This document shows positions 12,031 to 23,792 of a DNA stretch of 64,000 nucleotides, one piece after another. This stretch comes from Myxocyprinus asiaticus (lineage: Eukaryota > Chordata > Actinopteri > Cypriniformes > Catostomidae), in the NCBI RefSeq assembly GCF_019703515.2, contig NC_059365.1, forward strand, positions 35,917,501-35,981,500. Reading direction: 5' to 3'. The notes beneath the pieces are model-generated. The model saw only the letters and a list, made by a program, of their open reading frames with translations, made no database searches and was not told the DNA's origin. Position 1 is the stretch's first letter. Each line of letters starts with the position of its first letter. The position numbers and the translations under genes are program-made.

Positions 12031-13233
12031 CACTGCTGAGCCAAAACATTATGATCACTCACTGGTGAAGCGAATAATGTTGATCCTCTCCTATCAAGGC
12101 CACATGTCAAGGTCTAGGTAAATTAGATGGTAGGTGAACAATCAGTTCTCGTAGTCAACGTGTTGAATGCAGGAGAAATGGGCAGGGGTAAAGACCTGAG
12201 AGACTTTGACAAGAGCCAAATTGATATGGCCAGATGACTGGGTCAGAGCATCTCTGAAACGGCAAGGCTTGTGGTGTGCTCCTAGTCAGCAGTGGTGAGT
12301 ACCTACCGACAGTGGTCAGAGGAGGGACAAACCACAAACCAGCGACAGGGTGTTGAGCGCCCAAGGCTCATCAATGTGCAAGGGCAATAAAGGCTATCCC
12401 ATCTGGTCCGAACTGACAGAAGGTCTACTGAAGCACAAGTAACAGAACATTTTAATGATGGTTACAGGAGGAATGTGTCACAACACACAGTGCATCGCAC
12501 CCTGCTGCGCATGGGGCTGCGTAGCCGCAGACCGGTCAGAGTGCCCATGAAGACCCTTGTCCACCATTGAAAGCACCTACAATGGGCACGCAAGCATCGG
12601 AACTGGACATTGGAGCAGTGGAAGAAGAGTCCGACGAGTCCCATTTTCTTTTACATCACGTGGATGGCCGTGTACATGTGTGCCGTTTACCTTGGGAAAT
12701 GATGGCACCAGGATGCACTGTGGGAAGACGACAAGCCGATGGAGGGAGTGTGATGCTCTGGGAAATGTTCTGCTGGGAAACCCTGGGTCCGGCCATTCAT
12801 GTGAACACCAATTTGACACGTGCCACCTACCTAAACATTGTTTCAGACCAGCTACAACCCTTCATGGCAATGGTATTCCCTGATAGCAGGGGCCTCTTTC
12901 AGCAGGATAATGCGCCCTGCCACACTGCACACATTGTTTGGGAATGGTTTGAGGAACATGTTGAAGATTTCAAGGTGTTGCCCTGGCCTCCAAATTCCCT
13001 AGATCTCAATCCGAGTGAGCATCTGTGCTGGACCAACAAGTCCGATCCATGCCAGCTCCACCACGCTTACAGGACTTGAAGGATCTGCTGTTAATGTCTT
13101 GGTGCCAGATACCACAGCACCCCTTCAGGGGTCTTGTAGAGTCCATGCCTCTGCGGTTCGGCGCTTTTTTGGCAGCACGCAGAGGACCAACATTGTATTA
13201 GGCAGGTGGTTATAATGTTTTGGCTCATCAGTT
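12031..13233 (+). mobile_element. Tc1/mariner element with DD36E spacing
   Basis: The left end CACTGCTGAGCCAAAACATTA is preceded by TA at 12029-12030. The right end is TAATGTTTTGGCTCATCAGT, its inverted partner. The length, about 1.2 kb, is normal for the group. The element holds one damaged plus-strand transposase (separate entry). Spacing between the second Asp and the Glu is 36 residues, which matches the group published as DD36E or Incomer rather than canonical DD34E. The right-hand TA is lost or mutated. Confidence 0.88.
12178..13079 (+). pseudogene. Broken DD36E Tc1/mariner transposase
   Basis: The protein would bind the terminal repeats and cut and paste the element. From ATG at 12178 the first frame gives a helix-turn-helix-like N-terminus (MGRGKDLRDFDKSQ) but hits stops, for example in the run after MAR and in VCS. 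A small deletion near 12620 then shifts the frame. The catalytic part is open at 12567-13079. It keeps the first Asp (SDESHF), the second Asp (FQQDNAPCHT) and the Glu (LDLNPSEHL), with 36 residues between the last two. The C-terminal end is shifted again after SEHL. The triad is visible, but stops and frameshifts make it non-functional. Confidence 0.85.
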
Positions 13234-13615
13234 CATTAGGTGAAATCATGTTTACACAATTTCCATAAAGCCAGGAATTAGTATGGTGATAATGATCAAA
13301 ATTTAGAACACACTACACAAAGAGGAGAGATACTTAGAGCCCACCTTTAGATTTTATCTCCATATTCAACAGGAACGCTTCATCATGTTTTTCATTCCAT
13401 ATTCACCCTCTTCATCACAAAACATTGTTGTCTTTCTGATAATATTTCAAAAATTCCATTTTTCTTTCATTCTGACTGCTAAAAGTCTATTAACACTGTG
13501 GTGAATTCTAACATAATAGGCCATTAATATGTTAGGCTTTTGATGGAGTGGCATCGGAGTGATCTTGGGATGAGAGACAACACTGATGCTTAGACATTGC
13601 AAAATAATAAAACCC

Positions 13616-14316
13616 CAGCCTGGTCTCATAGAATCACATTAAGGATTTTTACATGGCTCACTGTATGTATTGCAGCAGTTTCCTGGTGAAATAAACATAA
13701 ACACTAGAGGCACTACAACAACAATGACTTTAATTCCCGTTCACACAAATCATGAGTAAAATGGCAGATTATCATCAATTCATAAACATTTTTCACCCTG
13801 TTCCTCACACAGTGCTATCTTATGACATCTGAACACTTACTATAGTACAAGACTATTAAGGCAAAACATTTTTATGTTTGCATTACATAACCAACTACAT
13901 TTAAAAGTTTATTAGACAGTGATTTTGCAGTAGCTCAACTGAGTGTTTCACTTGTGATGTAAAGGACCGGGTTACGAGTCCTGAAGAGCGTGCAAGTCGA
14001 CATGTGATCCAAAAGTGGCATGGAAGCATCACAAAATGGCATGACTGCTTCAGAAATTGCATTTTTCATCTCACATTTGCTTTTTATTACACTATCTGTT
14101 AGGTTTAGGTTTAAGTTTTAGGGTAGGTAAGCAGATTTTGCTGATCCAAAACTGGAAATAAAAAAACCTCATCTGTTTGGGAGAAAATCTCGCTTTCGAT
14201 TTTAGTGCCACATGGTGATCATTTCACCTGAGCTACTGAAATAAATGTAATTGACCACGTGATGACCTTTTGCAAAAATGTTGTCACAGTCACGTAATTC
14301 TCATGAGATTAGGCTG
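13616..14316. mobile_element. Unclassified terminal-inverted-repeat element containing a tRNA-like stretch
   Basis: It starts CAGCCTGGTCTCATAGAATC and ends GATTCTCATGAGATTAGGCTG-like (AATTCTCATGAGATTAGGCTG), an imperfect inverted pair of about 22 bp. Inside, GTAGCTCAACTGAG at about 13930 and GGTTACGAGTCC at about 13970 resemble the A and B boxes of a tRNA promoter with one inserted base, so a SINE-like head may be embedded. TTAGGTTTAGGTTTAAG near 14100 is a short telomere-like run. No clear target duplication and no protein. Confidence 0.5.
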
Positions 14317-15851
14317 AAAAAAGCACTCAAGCAAAATCATGCAACTATTTCCACTCTTTACCACTCACAGTCTCTGGCTGATAGACAGTCTGTAATTTTC
14401 CCCTAAATAAATCCTCACAAGGGCAGAGTGGCAGTGTCTCTTACCGTGAGACAGTCCAGATAGCTGCACAATACAGAGGCAAGGCTTGAAGTGTCCCTGA
14501 TGGCTAATAAATCTCTGCATCAAGACAATGCTGCAACATGAGCTAGTTTATCCAGGCACTGGTCAGTCCTGCACAGACCTGGTTATTCTCTGTGAGCTTT
14601 TTATTCTATGTCCCCTGGGTGATCAAGACGGCAAGATGATTTGGGCCGATGACAGGATGTAGTTACGGCCTGCATATCTAATTCATGTGGTCAGATTCCA
14701 CTTGGGACTGAGATCGTCTAGAAACTATTTGCCACTGTTGTTTTTTATTGTGTTCCTCGAGGGACACACCAGACCAGACAAGCATTCCAGGAAGAGTAAA
14801 TACATTTCAGTGTTATACTAAAGCCGGCATGTATGAGATAAATCCATCTGTGAAAATAATCTGGACAATGCTTATGTTAGTTTTAAGACTACTCAGGAAG
14901 CACAGTTTCCCTTAAATCCCATTTGAAATGCATTAACTAAATTTTTATCTATGTACAAATAATCTATATTAGATTTAACATATATTTATATTCACTGGTA
15001 TATTTAAATGTTTTTGTGAAAAATCAAACAGCACTATCACACTGTTTGTTCAAGTAACATAATACACTTTTTCTACATGAATATGAAGTCAATGGATGCA
15101 AGGCCGATGGTACACCACTGAAGCTTGGACTATGCATGGAGTGGTTGGCAGATATCAGTACCATTAATTTCAATGGAGCAAAGATTGATGTTGATTGGAC
15201 AATAGGTTCCAATCACATCATTTTGAGTCCCGCCCAGATGTTGTGCTACACTAAGAGTCTACAGGCAACCATCGTATGGTTTTGACCATGGTGAGCAACG
15301 GTTCTAGTAGCATTTCCACTTGAACATGGTTTGGTATTGTACAATTACAAACTGTTCCTGGACTGGATTTCTCCAGCTAACTATGCTCAGGACAGAGAAC
15401 CATGCTAGTGGGACACCTTTTAACGAGGTGACTCAGAGTTGATTATTTGGCCAGTCAATCCATTCTAATCCTGATTTTGCAGCAAACCAATGGAAAAAGA
15501 AACCATAACCGTTCGGCCCAATGGTGGAAAAACACCTTGTGAGAGCTTCATGGGGGCTAATTGCATTGGAAAAACGTTTTTTTTTGGGGGGGGGAAATAT
15601 TTTTGTCCCGCCTCGAAGCCCAGCTTCTCTATATGATAATTAGTCGAGCTCTCAAATAAGCAAAATAATGTCCAATAATGAAACGATGATGTATGTGACC
15701 ATCATTGGTTTCAGGTCATATACAGCACTCGGAGATACAAATGCACTTGGTTGAAGTCTGTCATAAAAATATAGTTTAGCATTCATAATCTTTCATAAAT
15801 CTTTTGCCTATTTTGCATAAATAGAGTTTTGAGCTTGGTCGATTATTTTCG
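14317..15851. other. Non-coding interval, possibly unique sequence
   Basis: No gene or element end is recognised. The part at about 14340-14770 has balanced composition and no recognised repeat, a profile often seen in conserved non-coding DNA. This is only an impression. Confidence 0.4.
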
Positions 15852-15855
15852 TTAA

Positions 15856-16277
15856 AGCTAAAGTGTGCAATTCTTTCATTTCTTTCTTGTATTCATGCTT
15901 GTATTCAGTAATTTTTTCCTTATTTAAAAAGTTTTACTTTTAAAGAAATTAATAGTAATTTTGACTCATGTGAGATAAAGGGTTGAGTCATATCAGTAAC
16001 CTTATAAAAGCTCTTTTATTCTATATGGGGCAGGGGCGCCTAATGGGGCAGCCATGTTAACATCACATGACCAACTGAATGCTACTCGCTTAATCTCAAT
16101 AACCGCCCTGTTATTGGACACTTTCACTCATGGATTAAATGAATCATGGCTACTGTGCATATTGAATTTCTTCAATGACATTGGTAACTGAAAACTAACT
16201 TTGGTAACTTTGAATGATGCAGGATCCAGGCCACTAGGTGTCAGTGTAAGCCATACTTAAAATTACTAAGTGCACCT
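15856..16277. repeat. Candidate TTAA-flanked MITE
   Basis: TTAA occurs at 15852-15855, followed by AGCTAAAGTGTGCAATTC, and at 16278-16281 after AAGTGCACCT. The two ends are only weakly complementary. The inner sequence (AGGATCCAGGCCACTAGGTGTCAG) is of a type common in fish MITEs. The assignment depends on the TTAA pair. Confidence 0.4.
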
Positions 16278-16281
16278 TTAA

Positions 16282-16984
16282 CATGCAGAATCAACTTCAC
16301 CAAAAAGTGAAACACTATGTTAGATTGAGTGACCCATCAAATATGACAGTAAAATTGTCTTGACCAATGGCGTGAGTTTAGTGCGGGACTATCTGTTTGT
16401 ACAACCAATGGAGGATGGGGGAAATTTTCTGGAAACTGTTGTGTGTGTGTTAGTGTGCCATTCTAAATTTGGCCAGTGATTATTTTTGCAAATCGGTTAG
16501 GTGATGCTAGAAATTACACACTTCTGTTTTAAGTTATTTCACTGCTTTTGGGAGCTACATTGCAGACAAAATAAAAATATAAAAAACTAGATCTGAGCAA
16601 GGGTGTACCAATCATTACAGCTGGTAAGGACATGTCCCTCTCACTTCTAAAATGTGAAAGTTCGTCCCCCTACTTTTTGGAAAATTACAAATTATACTTT
16701 AAGAGTTTTAGCCACTGTTTAACAATAATTTGCCATCTACAGCAACATCTGCTGTTCATGATTGACTACTAGACAAACAAAGTCAAGTTTATTGTCATTT
16801 TACACATTTCAGAGCAACCAATAAAATTTAATTAGATTCCTTCTTTAGGAAACTACATTGCAACAATTAACATGCATGTGACACAAAGTGAACTATATCT
16901 GAATTGCAGTAAATTACCACAGCTAAACAGCAGATTATAAACTAGACAACAAACTTTGATGTTTGCTTGACAAAATCTTGTATA
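16282..16984. other. Non-coding interval, nothing recognised
   Basis: No gene is visible. CAAAGTCAAGTTTATTGTCATTTTACAC near 16779 may be a fragment of another dispersed repeat. Confidence 0.4.
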
Positions 16985-17868
16985 TGCTTCCCCTGGGAGA
17001 TATTATCAGGAATTGTGGAATAAGTTTCCACTGTTATGCCGACGATACCCAACTTTATATTTCTTCAAAACCTGATGAGATTTCACAATTTTCCAAATTA
17101 GCAGTGTGTCAATGAAATAAAAGATTGGATGGCCAGAAATTTCCTTCTACTCAATTCCGAAAAAACAGACATACTAATTATTGGACCAAAAACCTCTAAA
17201 AACAAGCCGCTAAAATATAATTTGACTCTCGATGAATGTACTGTTACATCGTCTTCAACAGCGAAGAACTTAGGTGTTATATCTGATACCAATCTGTCCT
17301 TTCAAAATCAAATTACCAATGTTTGTAGAACAGCATTGTAAGAAATATTGCTAAATTATGACACATGCTCTCTGTCGCTGATGCTGAAAAACTAATTCAT
17401 GCGTTCATGACCTCAAGATAGATTATTGTAATGCATTACTGGGAGGATGTCCAGCAAGATCAATAAATAAACTTCAATTGGTTCAAAATGCAGCAGCCAG
17501 AGTGCTGACTAGAACCAAGAAATATTATCATATATAGCCCCATTTTATCGTCGTTACATTGGCTACCTGTTAAATTCTGTATTAATTTTTAAATTCTCTT
17601 AACTTCGTACAAAGCTTTGAATGGTCTAGCTCTGCAGTACTTAAGTGACCTTCTATCATGCTATATTCCATCACGTTCATTACGATCACAAAATTCTGGC
17701 CTGTTAATAGTTCCTAGAATATCAAAATCCACAAAAGGAGGTAGATCCTTTTCATATCTGGCTCCTAAACTATGGAATAGTCTCCCTAACACTGTTCGAG
17801 ATGCAGACATGCTCACTCAGTTTAAGTCTAGACTAAAGACTCATGTATTTAGCCAGGCATACACCTAA
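16985..17868 (+). pseudogene. L2-like reverse transcriptase, partial and frameshifted
   Basis: The protein copies LINE RNA into DNA at a nicked target. The catalytic YADD box is visible (HCYADDTQLYISS at 17026-17067). It is followed in other frames by the thumb motifs NFLLLNSEKTDILIIGP (17129-17341) and KNLGVISD, then LQLVQNAAARVLTRTKK near 17470-17520. The conserved C-terminal block ALNGLALQYLSDLL through LWNSLPNTVRDAD to FKSRLKTHVFSQAY lies at 17617-17868. At least three frame changes and several stops separate these pieces. The endonuclease and the N-terminal half are missing. Family L2 is inferred from the C-terminal block and the 3' tail. Confidence 0.85.
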
Positions 17869-18905
17869 TTTATCCTTCAACTCACAATTAGGCTGCTTTA
17901 GTTAGGTCTGCCGGAACCAGAAACCAGAAACACTGATCGTGATCTATAACCCTGCAATAAATTGAATGGCATCCATGCTAATATTATTCTATTTGTTTCC
18001 CTGTCTCAACCTCGGGACTTCTATCCTGAGCTCACCAGAACCGGCTGGATCCAGCTCCATTCCTGCTTCGTGTTGGACTCCACTGCTATGTGTCGCTGAG
18101 TGATGATGACTAATAGCAGCCGGTGCCTGCCAAACATCACTTCAGTCTATTACGACGGACTTCAGAGTTTGAACTGATGCCAACACCAACCATAAAACAT
18201 GGGATACTTCATATGCCATTGCCTGAACCTTGGATTTAGGATAGACCTCACCGAAATTACCGGCCAGGTTGAACTGCGATGCACCTAACTGATCTCTGCC
18301 TACATCACCTCGGTCTAATGATGGATTACACTCTTGAAATGGAATACATAGACTATCAATTAATTGCCAACAAAACCCTTCATCAGCCAACTAACAAGGA
18401 CAATTTCATCTATGTGAACTTCTGCAGTTAATCCAGGATGGACTTCAAAGACATTAGTCATTAATCTTACAGTTCATGCAAAATCTTTGTTTAAACACTG
18501 ACCCTTAACACTTACTTAGTTTAATAATTTTAAACCATGACTTGCACTATACATAAGTAATATTGACATTATATTCATGATGTTAGCCAGAGGGGAACTG
18601 GCCCCCACAGCGAGCCTGGTTTCTCCCAAGGTTATATTTCTCCATTAACCAACATCTTATGGAGTTTTGTATTCCTTGCCACAGTCGCCTTCGGCTTGCT
18701 CACTGGGGTTCTATACACAATTATTATTTAATTACTTATTTTTAAACACAATTCACAATCATATTTTATCAAACCACACAATGATGACTCTAAGACATTA
18801 TAGATATTACAGTTTCATTTTCTGTTAATGCATGATCTTCTGTAAAGCTGCTTTGAAACAATGTGTGTTGTGAAAGGCACTATACAAATAAAAATCACTT
18901 GATTT
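16985..18905 (+). mobile_element. 5'-truncated L2-like LINE retrotransposon
   Basis: The copy begins abruptly inside the reverse transcriptase and continues through the C-terminal domain into about 1 kb of 3' UTR. It ends with AAAGGCACTATACAAATAAA and a short AT tail, the typical 3' end of L2-type LINEs. 5' truncation is the normal result of incomplete target-primed reverse transcription. No clear target duplication was found. Confidence 0.85.
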
Positions 18906-19253
18906 GACAAAGCCTAGAAAGTTTTTTTTTATTTTTTTTATGATGATTATACAGAAATTACAGTAAGACAAACAGCCAGCTAGCTAGTCGGACAGACTGT
19001 TAGATAGATAGACAGACTTTCACTTAGATAATCATATAAATGTCATTTTCATAATTCCATAAATTAGAAAAGACTTAGCACACTAAGTCAGAACAGTCTA
19101 AAGTTTGGTTGATGTAGCTTGAAATCACACATAAGTTACAATTAACAACTTTGTCAAGCCAACATAATAATGAATTGGGACTCAATAAGATAGTGTTTAC
19201 ATAACATAACAAGACAACATATATATATATATATATATATACATATACACACA
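18906..19253. other. Short non-coding spacer with (TA)n run
   Basis: No gene. A TA microsatellite at about 19219-19240 directly precedes the Sleeping Beauty-type left end, as expected for an element that targets TA. Confidence 0.5.
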
Positions 19254-19469
19254 CAGTTGAAGTCAGAAGTTTACAAACACCTTAGCCTAATACATTTAAA
19301 CTCAGTTTTTCACAATTCCTGACATTAAATCGTAGAAAACAATCCCTGTCTTAGGTCAGTTAGGATCACTATTTTAAGAATGTGAAATGTCAGAATAATA
19401 GTAGAGAGAATTATTTCTTTCAGCTTTTAATTCTTTCATCACATTCCCAGTGGGTCAGAAGTTTACATA

Positions 19470-19838
19470 CACTTTGTTAGTATTTAGTAGCATTGTCTTT
19501 AAATTGTTTAACTTGGATCACACCTTTTGGGTAGCCTTCCAAAAGCTTCTCACAATAAGTTGCTGGAATTTTGGCCCATTCCTCCATATTGAACTGGTGT
19601 AACTGAGTAAAGTTTTGTAGCCCTCCTTGCTCGCACACGCTTTTTCAGTTCTGCCCACAAATTGTCTATCGGACTGAGGTCAGGGCTTTGTGATGGCTAC
19701 TCCAATACCTTGACTTTGTTGTCCTTAAGTCATTTTGCCACAATATTGGAGGTATGCTTGGGGTCACTGTCCATTTGGAAGACCCATTTGCGACCAAGCT
19801 TTAACTTCCTGGATGATGTTTTGAGATGTTGCTTCAAT
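19470..19838 (-). pseudogene. Sleeping Beauty-type transposase, C-terminal part (broken)
   Basis: This is the rest of the gene interrupted by the DIRS element. Minus-strand translation gives WVFQMDSDPKHTS (second catalytic Asp near 19775) and then SQSPDLSPIDNLWAELKKR. The catalytic Glu is replaced by Asp (PIDN instead of PIEN), and several in-frame stops occur. The end (GVIQVKQFKDNATKY) corresponds to the normal C-terminus. It cannot make active enzyme. Confidence 0.85.
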
Positions 19839-19840
19839 TT

Positions 19841-20030
19841 CCCTATCTGTCACTCACTCGACGTTGTGTCGATGTAGTGACACTAGGGGTCATTCTTGGC
19901 AGCACGAGACTCCTCTGGTCTTTGATAAAAGGCCAATGAAAATTGGCGAGTGGTAGTTGCATACCACTCCCCCGGACATACGGGTATAAAGGAGCTAGTA
20001 TGCAACCACTCATTCAGATTTTCTCTTCGG
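19841..20030 (+). repeat. DIRS left inverted terminal repeat
   Basis: From GTTGTGTCGATGTAGTGACA (19864) onward it matches the reverse complement of the right repeat at 25655-25820. The match includes TTTGATAAAAGGCCAATGAA and the GTATAAA TATA-like box at 19984-19990, a plausible promoter for the element. The outermost bases (CCCTATCTGTCACTCACTCG) differ from the right end, as DIRS ends do, and are matched instead by the internal complementary region. Confidence 0.9.
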
Positions 20031-20189
20031 AGCCGAATGGTCGATGTTTACTGAGCTGACTGTTCATTCACCTCTGCTGGATCTGACGGCACATTTTAGC
20101 GGCTTCTCCCTCCTCTGCACTGGTGCACTGCAGAGAATGCCCCTGGGCGCTTCGGCAGAAAGAGTTACCTCTCAACTTCTGACGGTCAT

Positions 20190-21543
20190 GATCGCTGTCT
20201 TTCGTGTCTGGGCGCGACCCAAGTGGAGACAGCGTTCGTGGATGGATCATGTACTCACTGCGAGAACATGACCATGGCAACGTTGCAGTCGCGGCTTGCT
20301 TTCGTAAGAATTTGGGGACCCCAATGGGACCACCTCCGCCGGGTATCCCCTCGCAGACCTCCTATTCCCCAGCATGCTCGTCTGCCCAGATCGGGCTTCC
20401 TGATGAGTACACCGGCTCGTCTCATGGCGAGTTCGACCTCTTGTTCGGAGCCCGCGAAGCTGATGAGCTCTCGAGCGCAGCATCGGAGAGCGGGCTCATC
20501 CAGTCGGACGCAGAAGCCTCAGCTGGGCTCCCCCCCTCGGATGCGGTTGCCCAGTCACAGGCTGATGCGGAAATGATGGACATACTTTCCCGGGCAGCCG
20601 TGAGCGTCGGGCTAGAGTGGAACCCTCCGCTCTGCCCTGAACTCTCGCGGCTCGATGATTGGTTCCTGGGCTCACGGCGCCACTCAAAGCAGCCATGCCC
20701 GCTCCAGTCCCTTTCTTCTCGGAAGTGCGTGAGGAGCTGACAAGATCGTGGGAGGCACCTTTTACTGCCCGGTCCCGATCCTTCAGCTCCCCCGCCCTCA
20801 CTACCCTCGATGGCGGGGCGGCCAGGGACTATTCGGTGATTCCCCCAGTGGATAAAGCGCTCGCAGTGCACCTATGCCCGCAGAGCGCCACCACCTGGCG
20901 CAGACGCTCACAGACGCCCAAGGCCTGTAGGTTCACGTCGTCCCTGATGGCCAAAGCCTACAGTGCCGCTGGACAAGCCGCCTCCGCCCTGCACGCCATG
21001 GCTCTCCTGCAAGTCCACCAAGCCAAGGCGCTAAAGGAACTGCACGAGGGTAGTTCTGCCCCAGATTTTATGCAGGAGCTGTGCTCAGCGACCAACCTCG
21101 CTCTCCGGGCGACGAAGGTCATGTCGCAGACTCTCGGGCGGGCGATGTCCACCTTAGTGGTCCAGGAGCGCCACCTTTGGCTCAACCTGGTTGAGATGGG
21201 TGAGGCCGACAAGGCACAGTTCCTTGCTGCCCCCATTTCCCAGGTTGGCCTATTCGGCAACACCGTCGAGGACTTTGCCCAGCAGTTCTCGATGGTGAAG
21301 CAGCAGACAGAGACTATCCGGCACATCCTGCCCTGGCGCAGCTCAAGATCCCGCACCCTGCCTGCTCGTCGACAAGGGCATCCCGCAGCCCGCCCCTTCG
21401 GCCCGGCCCCAGCATGGAGCCCACCGAAAGGAAGCAGACGCCACCCGTCTCACGGCCAGCAGCCAAGAACCCTCAGAAGGCTTCGAAGCGCCCCTGAGAC
21501 GGGCGACCCACGGACGATGAAACCCACGAAACAAACCTGGTAA
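20190..21543 (+). pseudogene. DIRS gag-like ORF1, frameshifted
   Basis: This is the nucleocapsid-like protein of DIRS elements. The N-terminal part with a CTHCENM Cys pair sits in one frame (about 20223-20330). The acidic, Ser-rich middle (EFDLLFGAREADELSSAASE to LSRLDDWFLG) sits in a second frame (to 20740). The conserved C-terminal half (VPFFSEVREELTRSW, AYSAAGQAASALHAMALLQV, NLALRATKVMSQTLGRAM, ERHLWLNLVEMGEADKAQFL, GLFGNTVEDF) sits in a third (20659-21543). The C-terminal 294-codon frame is open to a stop at 21541 and ends in a basic, Arg- and Pro-rich tail. The true start is unclear because of the frameshifts. Confidence 0.85.
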
Positions 21544-21555
21544 GAAGATCATGGC

Positions 21556-23782
21556 GTGGCACCTCGAGTTCCACCCCACTGCGAGGCCCCACCTGCCGGT
21601 ACGTCCGACGAGATTGTCCCCATGGTCCCCCTCGCTCAGAGCTTTGATGCGTGGCTTGCGCTTTCCAATCCGTCAGGATGGCTGATCCGGACAGTCCGAC
21701 TTGGCTACGCGATTCAGATTGCCAGGCGTCCACCCAGGTTCAGAAGGCATCCACTTCACCTCGGTGAAGGGCGAGAACGCTGCTACCTTGCGCACGGAGA
21801 TCGCTACCCTCCTACGGAAGGATGTGATAGAGCCTGTCCCTCCGGCCGAGATGAAGAAGGGGTCTACAGCCCCTACTTCATTGTACCGAAAAAAGGCGGT
21901 TGTTTGCGGCCAATCTTGGACCTGCGAGTACTGAACTGGGCTTTACACAGACTCCCGTTCAAGATGCTGACGCAATAATGCATTCTGGCGAGCGTCCGGC
22001 ATCAAGATTGGTTCACGGCGGAAGACCTGATGGACTCTCGATTCTACCTCGACACAGACCCTTCCTGCAGTTTGCATTCGAAGGTCGGGCGTATCATTAC
22101 AAGGTCCTCCCTATCGGTCTGTTGTTGTCTCCTCGCATCTTCACAAAGGTCGCAGAGGCAGCTCTTGCCCCGTTAAGGGAAGTGGGTATTCGCATTCTCA
22201 ACTATCTCGACACTTGGCTAATCCTAGCCCACTCTCGGGAAATGCTGTGTGCACACAGGGACCTGGTGCTCTCGCACCTCAGCCGACTATGGCTTGGGGT
22301 CAAATGGGAAAAGAGCAAGCTCCTCCTGATTCAGAGCAATAACGCATTCTGGCGAGCGTCCGGCATCAAGATTGGTTCGCGATGGTAGACCTGAAGGACG
22401 CGTACTTCCACGTCTCGATTCTACCTCGACACAGAACCTTCCTGCAGTTTGAATTCGAGGGTCAGGCGTATCAGTACAAGGTCCTCCCTTTCGGTCTGTT
22501 CTTGTCCCCTCGCATCTTCACGAAGGTCACATAGGCAGCTCTTGCTCCGTTAAAGGAAGTGGGCATTCGCATTCTCAACTATCTCGACAATTGGCTAATC
22601 CTAGCCCACTCTCGTGATATGCTGTGTGCACACAGGGACCTGGTGCTCTCGCACCTCAGCCGACTATGGCTTGGGGTCAAATGGGAAAAGAGCAAGCTCC
22701 TCCTGGTTCAGAGCATCTCTTTTCTCGGTTTGGAGTTGGACTCAGTCTCATTGACGGTGCGCCTCACGAACAGGTGCGCACAGTCGGTGCTGACCTGTTT
22801 GAAGGCGTTCAAACAGAAAACAGCAGTTCCACTGAAACTCTTTCAGAGGCTCCTGGGGCATATGGTATCCTCAGCGGTAGCCACTCCACTCGGGTTGATG
22901 CATATGAGACCGCTTCAGCACTGGCTTCAGACTCGAGTCCCGAGATGGGCATGGCGCCACGGGACACATCGCATGGCCATCACGCCGATCTGTCACAACC
23001 TCTTCAGCCCTTGGACCAACCTCACATTTCTATGGGCAGGCGTTCCCCTAGAGCAGGTCTCCAGGCGCGTCGTGGTTAAGACAGACACCTCCAAAACGGG
23101 CTGGGGCGCTGTTTTCAACGGGCAAGTAGCCACTGGCTTATGGACAGGCCCGCAGCTGAGTTGGCACATCAACTGCCTCGAGTTGCTGGAAATTCTGCTC
23201 ACCCTGTGGAGGTTCCAGCCGTTGATCCAGGGCAAGCACATGTTAGTTCGGACAGACAACACGGCAATGGTAGCATATGTCAACTGTCAAGGCAGTCTGC
23301 ACTCCCATTCTATGTCACAAATTGCCCGCCGTCTCCTCCTCTGGAGTTAGCAGCACCTCAAGTCGCTGCGAGCCACTCATATCCCGGGCGACCTCAACAC
23401 TGCAGCAGACACACTGTCATGGCAGGTTACCCTCAAGGGAGAGAGGAGACTCCACCCTCAGGTGGTCCAGTTGATCTGGAGTCAATTCGGGTTTAACACA
23501 GGTAGACCTGTTCGCCTCCCAAGATCCACCCACTGCCCACTCTGGTACGCCCTGACCAAGGCACCTCTTGGTATAGACGCGCTAACACAGAGCTGGCCCC
23601 CTGGACTTCGCAAATATGCGTTTCCCCCAGTGAGCCTACTTGCACTGACCCTGTGCAAGGTCAGGGAGGATGAGGAGCAGGTCATCCTGGTAGCACTCTA
23701 CTGGCCCACCCAGACGTGGTTCTCGGACCTCACGCTCCTCACGACAGCCCCCCCTGGCAAATTCCCCTGAGGAAGGACCTTC
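21556..23782 (+). pseudogene. DIRS reverse transcriptase-RNase H, with internal tandem duplication
   Basis: The protein copies element RNA into DNA and degrades the template. The N-terminal part needs two compensating frame changes (21556-21978 and 21701-21934). SPYFIVPKKGGCLRPILDLR is the fingers motif. The palm is present twice because of a direct duplication (21973-22336 and 22337-22713). Motif A is intact only in the second copy (MVDLKDAYFHV), and the first copy lacks it through a 12-base deletion. Motif B is LPFGLFLSPRIFTKV. Motif C reads YLDT in copy one and YLDN in copy two, instead of YLDD or YIDD. RNase H residues are visible at 22559-23350: KTDTSKTGWGAVF, INCLELLEIL, VRTDNTAMVAYVNCQG. 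A TAG at 23348-23350 and later frameshifts break the tail. Confidence 0.9.
21973..22713 (+). repeat. Tandem direct duplication (~364/377 bp) within DIRS RT palm
   Basis: CAATAATGCATTCTGGCGAGC at 21973 recurs as CAATAACGCATTCTGGCGAGC at 22337. The two copies run in parallel through CTCAACTATCTCGAC and GTGTGCACACAGGGACCTGG to CTCCTCCTGATTCAGAGCA and CTCCTCCTGGTTCAGAGCA. The first copy lacks about 12 bp around motif A, and scattered substitutions separate the two. Confidence 0.93.
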
Positions 23783-23792
23783 TTTCTCAGGG

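Noticed and set aside
13928..13985. tRNA-like A and B box stretch that might be a tRNA gene
   Set aside because: The B box carries an inserted base and no cloverleaf with paired acceptor stem could be drawn; more likely a SINE head inside a repeat.
14098..14130. TTAGGTTTAGG run as possible interstitial telomere repeat
   Set aside because: Too short and imperfect; it lies within a dispersed repeat.
20247..21356. Long minus-strand open frames (up to 149 codons) opposite the DIRS gag region
   Set aside because: The GC-rich coding strand produces open shadows; the plus-strand product matches DIRS gag.
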